NCBI RefSeq assembly: GCF_001436215.1
Contig: NZ_AYYP01000070.1
Span: forward strand, 526 to 62,499
From: Ligilactobacillus agilis DSM 20509
GTDB lineage: Bacteria; Bacillota; Bacilli; Lactobacillales; Lactobacillaceae
DNA length: 61,974 bases
Direction of reading: 5' to 3'
In this document: one piece after another, positions 1-8,745 of the stretch
How positions within the stretch are numbered: position 1 is the stretch's first letter
Layout: the number at the start of each line of letters is the position of its first letter
Notes under the pieces: model-generated
The model's database searches: none
Told to the model about the DNA's origin: nothing
The model's input: only the letters and a program-made list of their open reading frames with translations
Translations under genes and position numbers: made by a program

Positions 1-10
1 CCATTAATAT

Positions 11-81
11 AGGGATATAGTTTAAAGGTAGAACTACGGTCTCCAAAACCGTCGGTGTGGGTTCAATTCCTACTATCCCTG
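11..81 (+). tRNA. tRNA-Trp (anticodon CCA)
   Basis: The 71-nt sequence folds as a cloverleaf. The acceptor stem pairs AGGGATA with TATCCCT, the anticodon stem pairs ACGGT with ACCGT around the loop CTCCAAA, and the T stem pairs GTGGG with CCTAC with one G-U. The anticodon is CCA, so it reads UGG for tryptophan. The 3' CCA is not encoded after the discriminator G. The window itself opens with 'cca', which could be the end of an upstream tRNA in the same transcript, but that is only a guess. Confidence 0.95.
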
Positions 82-94
82 TCATAACTTGGTG

Positions 95-125
95 AAAGGT
101 TAGGTTAGTACCTGGCCTTTTTTAA
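95..125 (+). terminator. Rho-independent terminator of the tRNA transcript
   Basis: An imperfect hairpin pairs AAAGG-T-AGGT with ACCT-G-CCTTT and is followed by a run of T. It lies 13 nt after the tRNA-Trp gene and should end the tRNA transcript. Confidence 0.7.
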
Positions 126-237
126 TTGAACTTCTAAGATTTACGGCTTAATTCTAGAAAGAGTATTTAATTATTGCCAAACTTATGCTAAGATAAATTG
201 GTATTATCCTATTTAAATATACGAGGGAGTTTGAAAA

Positions 238-1110
238 ATGAAAGTAAGAAAAGCTGTTATTCCTGCAGCAGGTCTAGGTACACGTTTTTTACCTGCAACT
301 AAGGCGTTGGCTAAGGAAATGTTCCCCATTATTGATAAGCCAACTATCCAATACATTGTTGAAGAGGCCAAGAAGTCCGGAATTGAAGACATCTTGGTTG
401 TAACAGGTAAAGGTAAGCGTCCGATTGAAGACCACTTTGATTCGGTTCCAGAACTAGAACAAAACTTGGAAGCTAAGGGTAAGGACGAATTATTGCGCTT
501 AGTGGAAGAAACTACCGATATCAACCTTTACTTCATCCGCCAATCACACCCACGTGGCTTAGGTGACGCTGTCTTGATGGCTAAGGACTTTGTGGGAGAT
601 GAACCATTTGTAGTTATGCTTGGTGATGACATTATGGATGATAAGGTTCCATTGACTAAGCAACTAATTAACCGCTATGAACAAACTCACGCTTCAACTC
701 TAGCGGTAATGAAGGTTCCTCATGATGAAGTTAATAAGTACGGTGTGATTGATCCAGCTGCCCAAACACACCCGGGTCTTTACGATGTTAAGCAATTTGT
801 TGAAAAACCAGATGTAGATAAGGCTCCATCAGACTTAGCTATTATTGGTCGTTACCTATTAACTCCAGAAATTTTTGATATGTTAGAAACACAAAAACCA
901 GGTGCCGGTAACGAAATTCAATTAACTGATGCTATCGATCGCTTAAATAAGATTCAACGCGTATTTGCACATGAATTTAAGGGCCAACGCTATGACGTTG
1001 GTTACAAGTTTGGTTACTTGAAGACTTCAATTGAATTCGGGTTAGCTCACCCAGAAGTTAAGGCTGATTTAACAGCTTATATTAAAGAATTAGCTGCTAA
1101 GTTAAAATAA
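238..1110 (+). CDS. galU: UTP--glucose-1-phosphate uridylyltransferase
   Basis: This 290-residue protein makes UDP-glucose from UTP and glucose 1-phosphate, a cytosolic precursor of glycolipids, teichoic acid sugars and capsule. The N-terminal nucleotide-binding loop of the sugar nucleotidyltransferase family is plain ([15 protein letters not shown], residues 9-23), followed by [14 protein letters not shown], the acidic metal-binding segment [10 protein letters not shown] and the substrate motif [12 protein letters not shown]. Length is normal for bacterial GalU. The ATG start has a GAGGGAG ribosome-binding site eight bases upstream. The gene stands alone between the tRNA terminator and a strong convergent terminator, so it is probably monocistronic. 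The identification is secure. Confidence 0.97.
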   Translation: MKVRKAVIPAAGLGTRFLPATKALAKEMFPIIDKPTIQYIVEEAKKSGIEDILVVTGKGKRPIEDHFDSVPELEQNLEAKGKDELLRLVEETTDINLYFIRQSHPRGLGDAVLMAKDFVGDEPFVVMLGDDIMDDKVPLTKQLINRYEQTHASTLAVMKVPHDEVNKYGVIDPAAQTHPGLYDVKQFVEKPDVDKAPSDLAIIGRYLLTPEIFDMLETQKPGAGNEIQLTDAIDRLNKIQRVFAHEFKGQRYDVGYKFGYLKTSIEFGLAHPEVKADLTAYIKELAAKLK

Positions 1111-1125
1111 AACCAGCTAGTTAAG

Positions 1126-1156
1126 AAAGCCCCCAACAACTCTTGTTGGGGGCTTT
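1126..1156. terminator. Bidirectional terminator between galU and the HAD gene
   Basis: A perfect 11-bp stem (GCCCCCAACAA with TTGTTGGGGGC, loop CTC) has AAA on its left and TTTT on its right. It ends galU on the plus strand and can also end the converging HAD phosphatase gene, whose stop codon is a few bases away. Confidence 0.92.
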
Positions 1157-1163
1157 TCCTATG

Positions 1164-1976
1164 TTATTCGGCTAAGTCTAAGTAATCTTCTAAGTAGCTA
1201 GCTAAACCGTCATGGTCGTTATCAAGGGGGGTAATGTCATTAGCTAGCTTCTTTAACTGGTCGGTACCGTTTTGCATTACGACACCCCAACCAGCGTAGT
1301 CAATCATTTCAGCATCATTGTGTTCGTCACCAAAGGCGATGATATCTTTTCGATCAATGGCTAGGGTTTGGGAGAGAAATTTTAACCCGTAGGCCTTGTT
1401 AACCCCCTTAGGAGCTAATTCTAAGATAGGTGTTGGCCCACCCCAGACACCGACGTTGATTTTATCGCCAAATGAACGCTCTAGTTCTGCCACAACGTTT
1501 GGTAATTTTTGGCGGTCGACTAACATGGTCATTGCAGACGGGTCGGTAGTTAAATTACTCTTGTTTAGGAACTCTTCGGGCTTAAGCTTAGCGGGAAAGA
1601 AGTCAGGAATAATGTCATTAGGTTGGTCGGCTAAGGAGAGATTTTTACCCTCGGCAGCTAACAACTTAATACCTAACTTCTTTTTAGCTGCTAAAAGTTC
1701 AAAGGCAATGTCCTTGTTGAAGGTTAATTGATATTCCTTGTCCCAAGCTCGGTGGGGCAAGTGACCAACTGCCCCGTTAAAGTTAATCATGGGTGATTTC
1801 AAACCTAGCTCATCGTAAAAGTGTTCAGAGATACGGTTAGGACGGCCGGTAACAATCGAGACGACGTGACCAGCTTTGACAGCCTTATTTAAAACGGCCT
1901 TGGTTTTAGAACTGATTTGGGATTGGGAGTTTAAAGTAGTTCCGTCCAAATCAATTGCGATTAGTTTTCTTTTCAT
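1164..1976 (-). CDS. Cof-type HAD-IIB family phosphatase
   Basis: A 270-residue cytosolic hydrolase of the Cof/YidA branch of the haloacid dehalogenase superfamily, whose members dephosphorylate sugar phosphates, FMN or PLP. The nucleophile motif IAIDLDGTT (D9, D11) opens the protein, motif II is SIVTGRP, a lysine lies in APKGVNKAYGL and the acidic metal motif is IIAFGDEHNDAEMI. The cap between them is the C2b type. I place the start at the ATG at 1976 (MKRKLIAI). Longer readings begin with TTG or ATG at 1994 or 1988, which fall on or beside the GAGG ribosome-binding site itself. The true substrate cannot be read from sequence. It converges with galU. Confidence 0.9.
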   Translation of the reverse strand: MKRKLIAIDLDGTTLNSQSQISSKTKAVLNKAVKAGHVVSIVTGRPNRISEHFYDELGLKSPMINFNGAVGHLPHRAWDKEYQLTFNKDIAFELLAAKKKLGIKLLAAEGKNLSLADQPNDIIPDFFPAKLKPEEFLNKSNLTTDPSAMTMLVDRQKLPNVVAELERSFGDKINVGVWGGPTPILELAPKGVNKAYGLKFLSQTLAIDRKDIIAFGDEHNDAEMIDYAGWGVVMQNGTDQLKKLANDITPLDNDHDGLASYLEDYLDLAE

Positions 1977-2145
1977 TTTAGTAAACATCCTCAAAATTAA
2001 ATTGCTTGTTTTATCTTACCATAGATAGCGGCTGTTAGAAAAGTTAATGCTTTGTTTGGATTATTCTTAAGCTTAGTGGCAATTATTGTCAAACCAGCTT
2101 TCATCAACTAAAATAGAAATAGATTATGAATTGAGGTGGTAGGTA

Positions 2146-2889
2146 ATGATAACTGTTACTGAAAAAACGGTAGCAACCTTACCGGTCTTAGAACTAATAG
2201 AAGCTGACTTAAAAACAAGTAAGGTTCCACTAGTATTTTTCTATCATGGTTGGACCGGTTGCAAGGAAAAAGTATTAACCCAAGGTTATGAACTAGCTAA
2301 GCAAGGCTTTAGGGTGGTTTTGCCGGATGCTTACTATCATGGTAGCCGTGCTAGTGAACCAGCTAGCAAGCATCAGTTAGAGTTTTGGCACATTATTCAG
2401 CATTCAGTGACTGAGTTTCCTAAGTTAGTGGCGGCCTATAACCAGGTTGGTTACGATAAATTAGGGGTTAGTGGCCTATCAATGGGTGGGATTACCACCT
2501 GTGCTTTGCTAGCAACCTATCCAGAAATTGATGCAGCTGTCTGCTTAGAAGGTTGTCCTCACCCACTAGCCTTTGCTAAGCAGTTAGTGGCAGCTATTCC
2601 AGGCGCAAATCAGTTGCCGGCTGAATTATTAGCACAAGAGTATCAGCAAATTGCTAGTTATGACCTAGCCCTACAACCGGAAAAACTTGCCGGTAGGCCG
2701 TTACACTTTTGGCATGGGACAGCCGATGAGATGGTTCCTTATCAGTTGACCGCAGATTTCTATCAAGCTATCAGTAAAGAAGCCCCAGCCTAAGTCACTA
2801 TGACTACTAGTCAAGGTGTAGGGCACAAAGTTTCTTATGATACCACCCTTGAAATGGCGGCTAAATTTGCCCAATATTTTAAGAAATGA
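2146..2889 (+). pseudogene. YtmA-like alpha/beta hydrolase (esterase), interrupted by an in-frame stop
   Basis: The first 215 codons encode an alpha/beta hydrolase of the prolyl-oligopeptidase/YtmA type: oxyanion loop FYHGWTGCK (33-40), nucleophile elbow GLSMGG with S112, and the acid residue in HGTADEMVPY (D194). A TAA stop follows at 2791-2793, but the same frame then continues for 31 more codons containing GVGHKVSYDT, the expected region of the catalytic histidine (H227 if the stop is counted as one codon), and a natural end at the TGA at 2887-2889. Full length would be 247 residues, normal for the family. One base change would repair it, so it is a young pseudogene or a sequence error. 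The downstream gene begins nine bases later, so the two were cotranscribed. Confidence 0.85.
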
Positions 2890-2898
2890 GATGATTTG

Positions 2899-3222
2899 AT
2901 GACTGAAAAGAGAAGCAACCAAGCAATCAAAGATGATATTTTAGCTGGGTTAGAAGAGGTAGTGGATCCCGAATTAGGAATTGACATCGTTAACTTAGGT
3001 TTAGTTTACGAAGTTAATCTAAACGAGGATGGGCACTGTGAAATTCAGATGACCTTGACAACAATGGGCTGCCCGCTAACTGATTTATTAGCGGATATGG
3101 TTGAACGTCAGTTAGTAAAGATTCCTGAAATTACCGAAGTTGAGGTTAAGTTTGTTTGGGAGCCTGCCTGGACAATGGACAAGATGTCCCGCTATGCTAA
3201 GATGGCATTGGGAATTCACTAG
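2899..3222 (+). CDS. MIP18/DUF59 family metal-sulfur cluster assembly factor (SufT-like)
   Basis: A 107-residue cytosolic protein of the DUF59/MIP18 family, linked to maturation of iron-sulfur proteins in low-GC Gram-positives (SufT) and found as PaaD in other settings. The family signatures are EVVDPELGIDIVNLGLVY near residue 20 and TLTTMGCPLTDLL with its conserved cysteine near residue 60. The C-terminal part FVWEPAWTMDKMS is also typical. I prefer ATG 2899 to the TTG just before it. It lies nine bases after the broken esterase gene and 18 bases before the next gene, so the three form one operon. No other suf gene is in the window. Confidence 0.88.
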   Translation: MTEKRSNQAIKDDILAGLEEVVDPELGIDIVNLGLVYEVNLNEDGHCEIQMTLTTMGCPLTDLLADMVERQLVKIPEITEVEVKFVWEPAWTMDKMSRYAKMALGIH

Positions 3223-3240
3223 TTAAGCGAGGAAAGATTA

Positions 3241-4224
3241 GTGGTTAAGAAAAATTTATTGGTGGTTGTCTACGTGGCTTTTTTGGCTTTTATAGCGGTT
3301 GCAACCTTCTATAAGATTCAAGAGCGGGATTTAGTAATTCAGCTAAATAACCATAATTTATCTGCCGCTGCTTATAAGGTAAAAGTGAAGTCAAGTCAGT
3401 CTCTAGCCCAACTGAATGAAGCAGTTTCTAAAAGTAAGTTAACTAATTTACAGCTACATTACCAGGCTAAGGATAATTCACAGGTCACCTATTTTTATGG
3501 GAAGGGGAAATTTGCAACTCCCCCAATGATTACGGGTAACTTCTTTTCCGAAGATGATTTTAAGTCGGATGTAGCCGTAGCGGTGGTTGGTAAAGACTGG
3601 CAAAAAAAATTGTATAAACCACAAGGGCAGGCTTACATCAAATTAAACGGGACTTACATTCCGGTGATTGGAATTATGGGTGATAGTTATAAGTCTGATT
3701 TAGATAAGCAGATTTTTATCGCCCAGTCCCAACAGCAAACCCCGATGATGAAAGCTACAGACTACAAATTAGTAGTCGATGCTAAGCAAGCCCTCACTAA
3801 AAATGACTTACGTACAGTCTTTAAGCAAGCAAAAATAACGCCTTTGGTAACCAATGTGTTCATCGTACCGCAATCAACTTGGGTGGCAGAACACCTTAGG
3901 GAGCTAGCGGTGCTAGCCTTAGTAGTGATTGGCTTAGCCTTAGAGCTCGGTTTGTGGGTAGCGTCATTTCGGCGTAAATATCAAGCGGCTAAGTTTGCTA
4001 AACTTAGCTTGAAAAAGTATGCCTTTGAAGAGTGGGAATTTTATACCTTATTTACCGGGTTAGGGCTAGCTTTCGGGACGGTTTTAGGCATTTTAAGGTA
4101 TTCCTTTACCAGTGTGAAGGCACCAATTCTTTATGCACTTGGAATTTATTTTGTGGCCAGTTTAGGTTGTTATATTTTGCTAAAAAAGAAAATGAGTGAA
4201 TTTGAGAGGAACGAAAAAAGATAG
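3241..4224 (+). CDS. Membrane protein resembling an FtsX/MacB-type permease half
   Basis: A 327-residue membrane protein I cannot name. It has one transmembrane helix at residues 5-23, an extracellular domain of about 190 residues, then three helices near 220-240, 265-287 and 292-312. That layout (one helix, MacB-like outer domain, three helices) is the topology of FtsX/MacB/LolC permeases, but no ATPase gene is adjacent and the sequence similarity is weak. The outer domain contains TGNFFSEDDF and VAVVGKDW, reminiscent of the MacB periplasmic core. Start is GTG at 3241 after GAGGAAAG. Its stop overlaps the next start by one base, so it is translated together with the rRNA methyltransferase. 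Function unknown. Confidence 0.7.
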   Translation: MVKKNLLVVVYVAFLAFIAVATFYKIQERDLVIQLNNHNLSAAAYKVKVKSSQSLAQLNEAVSKSKLTNLQLHYQAKDNSQVTYFYGKGKFATPPMITGNFFSEDDFKSDVAVAVVGKDWQKKLYKPQGQAYIKLNGTYIPVIGIMGDSYKSDLDKQIFIAQSQQQTPMMKATDYKLVVDAKQALTKNDLRTVFKQAKITPLVTNVFIVPQSTWVAEHLRELAVLALVVIGLALELGLWVASFRRKYQAAKFAKLSLKKYAFEEWEFYTLFTGLGLAFGTVLGILRYSFTSVKAPILYALGIYFVASLGCYILLKKKMSEFERNEKR

Positions 4225-5594
4225 TGGAGTTACCAAAAGATTTTATCAGTAAGTATCAACGGCTACTAGCTACTGAGGCAGAGGAGTTTTTAGCTGCTTT
4301 TGATGGGCCGGTTGAAAAGGGGTTTCGCTTAAATCCCCTAAAGGAAAATTATCAAGCGGTGGCCTATAGTTTGGCCAAGAAAGCGCCCCATGTAAAAACC
4401 GGTTATTATGGTGAAGTTAGTGGCCGAAGTCTAGATCATCAAGCCGGCTATGTTTATAGTCAAGATTTAAGTGCGATGTATGTGGCTGAAGTAGCTGATG
4501 CTAAGCCTGGTGAGTGGATTTTAGATCTATGTGCGGCTCCTGGAGGGAAATCCACTCAGCTGGTAGAAGCGATGGCTAACCAGGGCTTATTGGTGGCAAA
4601 TGAAATCAATAAAAAGCGAGCAGCCATCTTGGCTGAAAATTTAGAGCGAAGTGGTGCTAGTAACTATATTGTTCTTAATGAAAGTCCCCAAAACTTAGCT
4701 AAAAATTGGGGACCGATTTTTGACAAGATTATTGTTGATGCTCCTTGTTCTGGGGAGGGGATGTTTAGAAAGGACCACCAGGCAACTAGCTACTGGGATA
4801 AGGATTACCCTGCTGAGTGCGCTAAGCGCCAAAAAGAAATTTTAAAGTCAGCCTTAGAGTTATTAAAACCAGGCGGTAAGCTGATTTATTCGACTTGTAC
4901 CTTTGCCCCAGAAGAGGATGAACAAATAGTGGCCTGGTTGCTGGCTGAATACCCTGATTTACGAGTATTACCTATCAAACAGTATCCTGGTATGGATCAA
5001 GGCCGCCCAGACTGGGCAGACGGTAATCCTGACTTAGAAAAGACCATTCGGCTATTTCCCCACCATTTCAAGGGTGAGGGTCACTTTGTGGCTTTGCTTG
5101 AAAAGGTGGGACAAGCAGTACCTAAAAAGGTTTCAAAAAAGAAGGGAAAAGCTAAGCAAGCTAAAGGCAATCTTAGTTTAGAACAGTTAGAACTTTGGCA
5201 AGCATTTAGCCAAGAGCTTGTGGGCACAGATTTATTTGCTAGCGCAGATCTGAAATTAGTAGGTGATTACCTTTATTACTCGCCTAAAACTTGGCCAAGG
5301 TTAGCCAACTTAAGGTATTTACGCCCGGGCCTATTATTAGGAGTTTTTAAGAAAAAAAGATTTGAGCCGAGCTATACGTTGGCTTTAGCATTAAAACCAA
5401 GTCAAGTTAAGCGGGTATTAGCGGTTAGCGAATCAGAGTGGGAAAACTATGTTAAGGGCAACGTTTTAACTACGACCAGTTCCCAACAAAACGGTTGGTA
5501 CTTATTAACCTGTCAGCAAAAGGGCTTTGCATTTGGAAAAAAGGTCAATCAACAAATTAAGAACTTCTTTCCGAAGGCATTACGGTTTTATTAA
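4224..5594 (+). CDS. rsmF: RsmF-type 16S rRNA (cytosine-C5)-methyltransferase
   Basis: A 456-residue SAM-dependent methyltransferase of the NOP2/Sun/RsmF group, which makes 5-methylcytosine in 16S rRNA. The SAM site is WILDLCAAPGGKSTQL (about 97-112). The two catalytic cysteines are in VDAPCSGEGMFRKD and LIYSTCTFAPEEDE. A lysine-rich linker (KKVSKKKGKAKQAKG) leads to a C-terminal RNA-binding domain ending in GFAFGKKVNQQIKNFFPK, as in YebU/RsmF of Gram-positives. The start is GTG at 4224, sharing one base with the upstream stop. A bidirectional terminator follows directly. Which cytosine is modified cannot be read from the sequence. Confidence 0.9.
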   Translation: MELPKDFISKYQRLLATEAEEFLAAFDGPVEKGFRLNPLKENYQAVAYSLAKKAPHVKTGYYGEVSGRSLDHQAGYVYSQDLSAMYVAEVADAKPGEWILDLCAAPGGKSTQLVEAMANQGLLVANEINKKRAAILAENLERSGASNYIVLNESPQNLAKNWGPIFDKIIVDAPCSGEGMFRKDHQATSYWDKDYPAECAKRQKEILKSALELLKPGGKLIYSTCTFAPEEDEQIVAWLLAEYPDLRVLPIKQYPGMDQGRPDWADGNPDLEKTIRLFPHHFKGEGHFVALLEKVGQAVPKKVSKKKGKAKQAKGNLSLEQLELWQAFSQELVGTDLFASADLKLVGDYLYYSPKTWPRLANLRYLRPGLLLGVFKKKRFEPSYTLALALKPSQVKRVLAVSESEWENYVKGNVLTTTSSQQNGWYLLTCQQKGFAFGKKVNQQIKNFFPKALRFY

Positions 5595-5643
5595 AAAAAG
5601 GATGACCATCTAAACTTAGCGGTTTGGATGGTCATCCCTTTTT
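5594..5643. terminator. Bidirectional terminator between rsmF and fni
   Basis: A long hairpin pairs GGATGACCATC with GATGGTCATCC, extended by AAAC/GTTT near the loop. It is flanked by A-rich DNA on the left and TTTTT on the right, so it can stop both converging transcripts. It reaches the fni stop codon. Confidence 0.92.
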
Positions 5644-6679
5644 AGAATTTTAAGCTAGCAATTTGGTCTTTAAAATTAACTAACTCAGGACTGAGAAGAT
5701 AAGGAACAGTTTTTAAGTCGGAAATGGTCCGGCAACCTAATATAACCATTAGGCGTTTGAGTTGATCTTTGAGGTTAGTAATCTCAGTAACCAAAGCATC
5801 ATCGCCTTGACGTAAGAGAACGTGTAGGAAATGGCCGGCTAATCCGACGTTATCAGCTCCTAAAACTAGGCACTTAATAATATCAAGTGCAGTTCTGATT
5901 CCGCCTGTAGCGGTAAAGGAGAAGTCGGCTTGGAAGGTTTGGGCAGCTAAGAGACTTTCGGCCGTCGTGAGACTAAGTTCGTTAAAGTAACCCAGCTCTT
6001 TATTTTCACGGCGTTCATTTTCAATTGCAACAAAGTCCGTTCCCCCAGCGCCGCCTAAATCTACGTACTTAATGCCAGCTTCTTTTAACAGCATCAAACT
6101 ACGGGGAGTCATTCCTGCGCCCACCTCTTTAACTAAGAGGGGCACGTCTAGGTGGCTGTTAATTTCTTTGAGGTTGGCTAGCCAGTAGAAACTTTGGTCA
6201 CCTTCAGGCATGACCAACTCTTGGGCCAAGTTAACGTGTAATTCCAAAGCATTAGCATTAATCATCTTGACGGCGCGCTTGGCATTAGTTAAATTATGGT
6301 GAGCGCCAAGGTTAGCTAAAATAAAACCAGCAGGGTTATTTTGGCGGACAACCTCAAAGGTTGAGCTTAGGCTAGGAAGTTTTAAAGCAATACTTTGGGA
6401 ACCAACTGCCATTGGAATTTGAGTTTTAGCAGCGACCTTAGCTAGGCGGGCATTAATCTTACCCGTTTGCTCGCTGCCTCCGGTCATAGCGTTGATAAAG
6501 AAGGGGACAGCAATTTTTTGGTCCAAGAAAGTCGCAGTTAAATCGACATCGGCCAAGGCCAGTTCGGGTAGGTTAGTTGCCAACAATTTAACTTGATCAA
6601 GCTTGGTTTGAGCTTGAGGGCGGTAGAATTTTTCGGCAATAAAAACGTGCTCATCTTTTCGGTGTGCTTGTTTATCCAT
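5642..6679 (-). CDS. fni: Type 2 isopentenyl-diphosphate delta-isomerase (FMN-dependent)
   Basis: A 345-residue cytosolic flavoenzyme that interconverts isopentenyl and dimethylallyl diphosphate, the last step supplied by this operon. It is the type 2 (FMN, NADPH, Mg) enzyme and unrelated to the Nudix type 1 enzyme. Signatures are PFFINAMTGGSEQTGKIN, PMAVGSQSIAL, the glycine-rich phosphate loop VDLGGAGGTDFVAIENERR and FTATGGIRTALDIIKCLVLGA in a TIM barrel. It is the last gene of the mvk-mvaD-mvaK2-fni operon, 11 bases after mvaK2, and ends at a bidirectional terminator. Confidence 0.96.
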   Translation of the reverse strand: MDKQAHRKDEHVFIAEKFYRPQAQTKLDQVKLLATNLPELALADVDLTATFLDQKIAVPFFINAMTGGSEQTGKINARLAKVAAKTQIPMAVGSQSIALKLPSLSSTFEVVRQNNPAGFILANLGAHHNLTNAKRAVKMINANALELHVNLAQELVMPEGDQSFYWLANLKEINSHLDVPLLVKEVGAGMTPRSLMLLKEAGIKYVDLGGAGGTDFVAIENERRENKELGYFNELSLTTAESLLAAQTFQADFSFTATGGIRTALDIIKCLVLGADNVGLAGHFLHVLLRQGDDALVTEITNLKDQLKRLMVILGCRTISDLKTVPYLLSPELVNFKDQIASLKF

Positions 6680-6690
6680 AAAAATCCCCC

Positions 6691-7758
6691 TTATTCTTTA
6701 TATACGTTAAAGGCAAGTGGTTCTATTCCCGCAGCTTGCCAACGATTGATTAAGGTTGAAACTTGGTTGGTATCTGTTAGCAAGGCAATCCCACAGTCCC
6801 CGCCTCCAGCTCCAGAAGTTTTAGCGGCACCGCCAAGGTCAGTGGCAGTTTCAATCAAGGTCTTAAGCAAGGGGGTTTCGATATTTAAGCCACTAAAACT
6901 TGCCAGCTTGACCAAGAGGTCGCGGTTAACCTTGACTTGAGTCAAAATTTCTGCAGGCGAGTTGGTTTTAAAGCCGGCAATCATGTTAGTTAAGCAGCTT
7001 TTACTTGCTTTTAAAAATTCTTGGTACTTAGCTTGTTTTTCTGCTTTACTAAGGCCAACGGCGTCTACTAGGTGAGAAGTAGATGCAGGAGATCCGGTCC
7101 AACCAATGAGTAAGGTCAAATCTTTAGGCGGGGTCAGCTCTTCAATACTTAAATCAGGCCAATCCATAGCTAGTAATTGTTTCAGAGAGTATTTTTGTCT
7201 AGCTAAAATGAGCCAGTCACGGTTTAGGGAGTGGTAGGCTAACCAGCCACCATAAACGCTAGCAGCAACGTCGCCTAAGGAACCATTACCTTGAACCTCA
7301 AAGTGGGCAATCGCTGCTAATTTAAACAAAATTTCCTTGGTAGGTTTTAAATCATAGTAGGCACAGAGGGCTTTGACTGTAGCCACCGTTACTGCGGCTG
7401 ATGAGCCTAGGCCGTACTTTTTACCATCGGGACTATCTAACTGACTATCGATTTTGAGGTGGTAGCAGTCTAACACTTTACCAAGACTGCGGGCATATTC
7501 TTCCGTCAATTTGATTGCGGCTAAAATATAATGGAAGGGGTTATCACGGTTATCAAAAACAAGTTCTTGTCCTTCGCGCCGCCAGTAGATTGAGTTTTCT
7601 TCATACTGCTTGGATACAATCGAACCAAGAGAGGCGCTTTTTTCGATTGACACGTAAACAAATTGATCCAAAGCCACTAAGACAGCTGGATAGCCGTTTT
7701 CGACGACGGCATATTCACCAGCAATATAAAGTTTTCCTGGTGCTTTGACTTTAATCAC
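6691..7758 (-). CDS. mvaK2: Phosphomevalonate kinase
   Basis: A 355-residue GHMP kinase that converts 5-phosphomevalonate to 5-diphosphomevalonate with ATP. The N-terminal motif is KAPGKLYIAGEYAVVENGYPA, the ATP loop is KKYGLGSSAAVTVATVKA and the C-terminal GHMP motif is KTSGAGGGDCGIALL. The GEYAV motif and length match the Gram-positive MvaK2 type rather than mevalonate kinase. The start is GTG at 7758, preceded by AGGAAGG. It lies 24 bases after mvaD and 11 before fni. Confidence 0.96.
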   Translation of the reverse strand: MIKVKAPGKLYIAGEYAVVENGYPAVLVALDQFVYVSIEKSASLGSIVSKQYEENSIYWRREGQELVFDNRDNPFHYILAAIKLTEEYARSLGKVLDCYHLKIDSQLDSPDGKKYGLGSSAAVTVATVKALCAYYDLKPTKEILFKLAAIAHFEVQGNGSLGDVAASVYGGWLAYHSLNRDWLILARQKYSLKQLLAMDWPDLSIEELTPPKDLTLLIGWTGSPASTSHLVDAVGLSKAEKQAKYQEFLKASKSCLTNMIAGFKTNSPAEILTQVKVNRDLLVKLASFSGLNIETPLLKTLIETATDLGGAAKTSGAGGGDCGIALLTDTNQVSTLINRWQAAGIEPLAFNVYKE

Positions 7759-7782
7759 ACAAATCAGTTCCTTCCTAAATTA

Positions 7783-8745
7783 TTAAGCTAATAGATGGGC
7801 TCCGGGACCAGGAGCCGCGAGTAATAGTTGTTCTTGGTTAAAGGCTTCTGCTAATTTAGCTTTGATTTGGGCTACATCTTTTTCAAGACATAAGACCTTT
7901 ACATTAGGGCCGGCATCCAGTGTATAGTAGCAAGGAATGCCAGCGGCCCTTAGTTCTTCAACTAGTTGCATTGCTACCAAGGTTTCTGGCTGGAAGTAAT
8001 TGAAGTGCGGACTAGCAGAAAGGTTAAGGGCGTGCATCTTCATGGCATTTTCCTCAGCGATAGTCCCCAGCCTTTCGAAGTCTTTAGCTTCAATAGCCTC
8101 CTTTAGCTCACCAATGTCTTGGTGGCAAGTTTTCACCCAGGCTGGGTAGTAAGGAGAAGTAGCAACGACTGTTTGCATCCCCCTTCTTGAAGAGATTTTC
8201 TTTTCAGCATCGTTTAAAACAATGGCTAGCATCCGGATGTCCCAATCAACTTCTTCTTGAAAGGGGACAGCGTATGAATCAAGGTCACCCGTCCCCATTT
8301 TCCATTCAACAAAGCCACCGTAGATGGAACGGCAAGCAGAACCAGAACCACGGCGGGCTAGGCGAGAGAGATCTTTTTTAGAAAGGGTTAAGCCGGCAGC
8401 ACTACTAGCAGCTAAGGCTAACGCGGCGTAGGCTGAGGCCGATGAGGCCAACCCAGCCTTAGTAGGGACGTGGTTAGTTGAATCAACCTGGGCGTAGGTA
8501 GTGATTCCCGCCAGTTTTCTAACCAGATTTAAAAAGTTGGTAATTTGCTGAGCATCTTTGCTAACACCATTTAGTGAAAAGTTATCGGCGGTCAGTTCCT
8601 CTTTAAATTCAACGCTAGTATCCGTGTAGAAGTGATCAAGCGTTAATGAAAGTGAACTATTCATAGGAATAATTAACTCCTTATCTTTTTTGCCCCAGTA
8701 TTTAACTAAAGCGATGTTAGTGTGGGCGCGGGCCGTTTTCTTCAT
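7783..8745 (-). CDS. mvaD: Diphosphomevalonate decarboxylase
   Basis: A 320-residue GHMP-fold enzyme that phosphorylates and decarboxylates diphosphomevalonate to give isopentenyl diphosphate. Diagnostic segments are ALVKYWGKKDKELIIPMNSS, the ATP loop GLASSASAYAALALA, RRGSGSACRSIYGGFVEW and YYTLDAGPNVKVLC. The length is usual. The ATG start lies inside the end of mvk, with a 29-bp overlap (8717-8745), so translation is probably coupled. Its place between mvk and mvaK2 is the standard order in lactobacilli and streptococci. Confidence 0.97.
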   Translation of the reverse strand: MKKTARAHTNIALVKYWGKKDKELIIPMNSSLSLTLDHFYTDTSVEFKEELTADNFSLNGVSKDAQQITNFLNLVRKLAGITTYAQVDSTNHVPTKAGLASSASAYAALALAASSAAGLTLSKKDLSRLARRGSGSACRSIYGGFVEWKMGTGDLDSYAVPFQEEVDWDIRMLAIVLNDAEKKISSRRGMQTVVATSPYYPAWVKTCHQDIGELKEAIEAKDFERLGTIAEENAMKMHALNLSASPHFNYFQPETLVAMQLVEELRAAGIPCYYTLDAGPNVKVLCLEKDVAQIKAKLAEAFNQEQLLLAAPGPGAHLLA

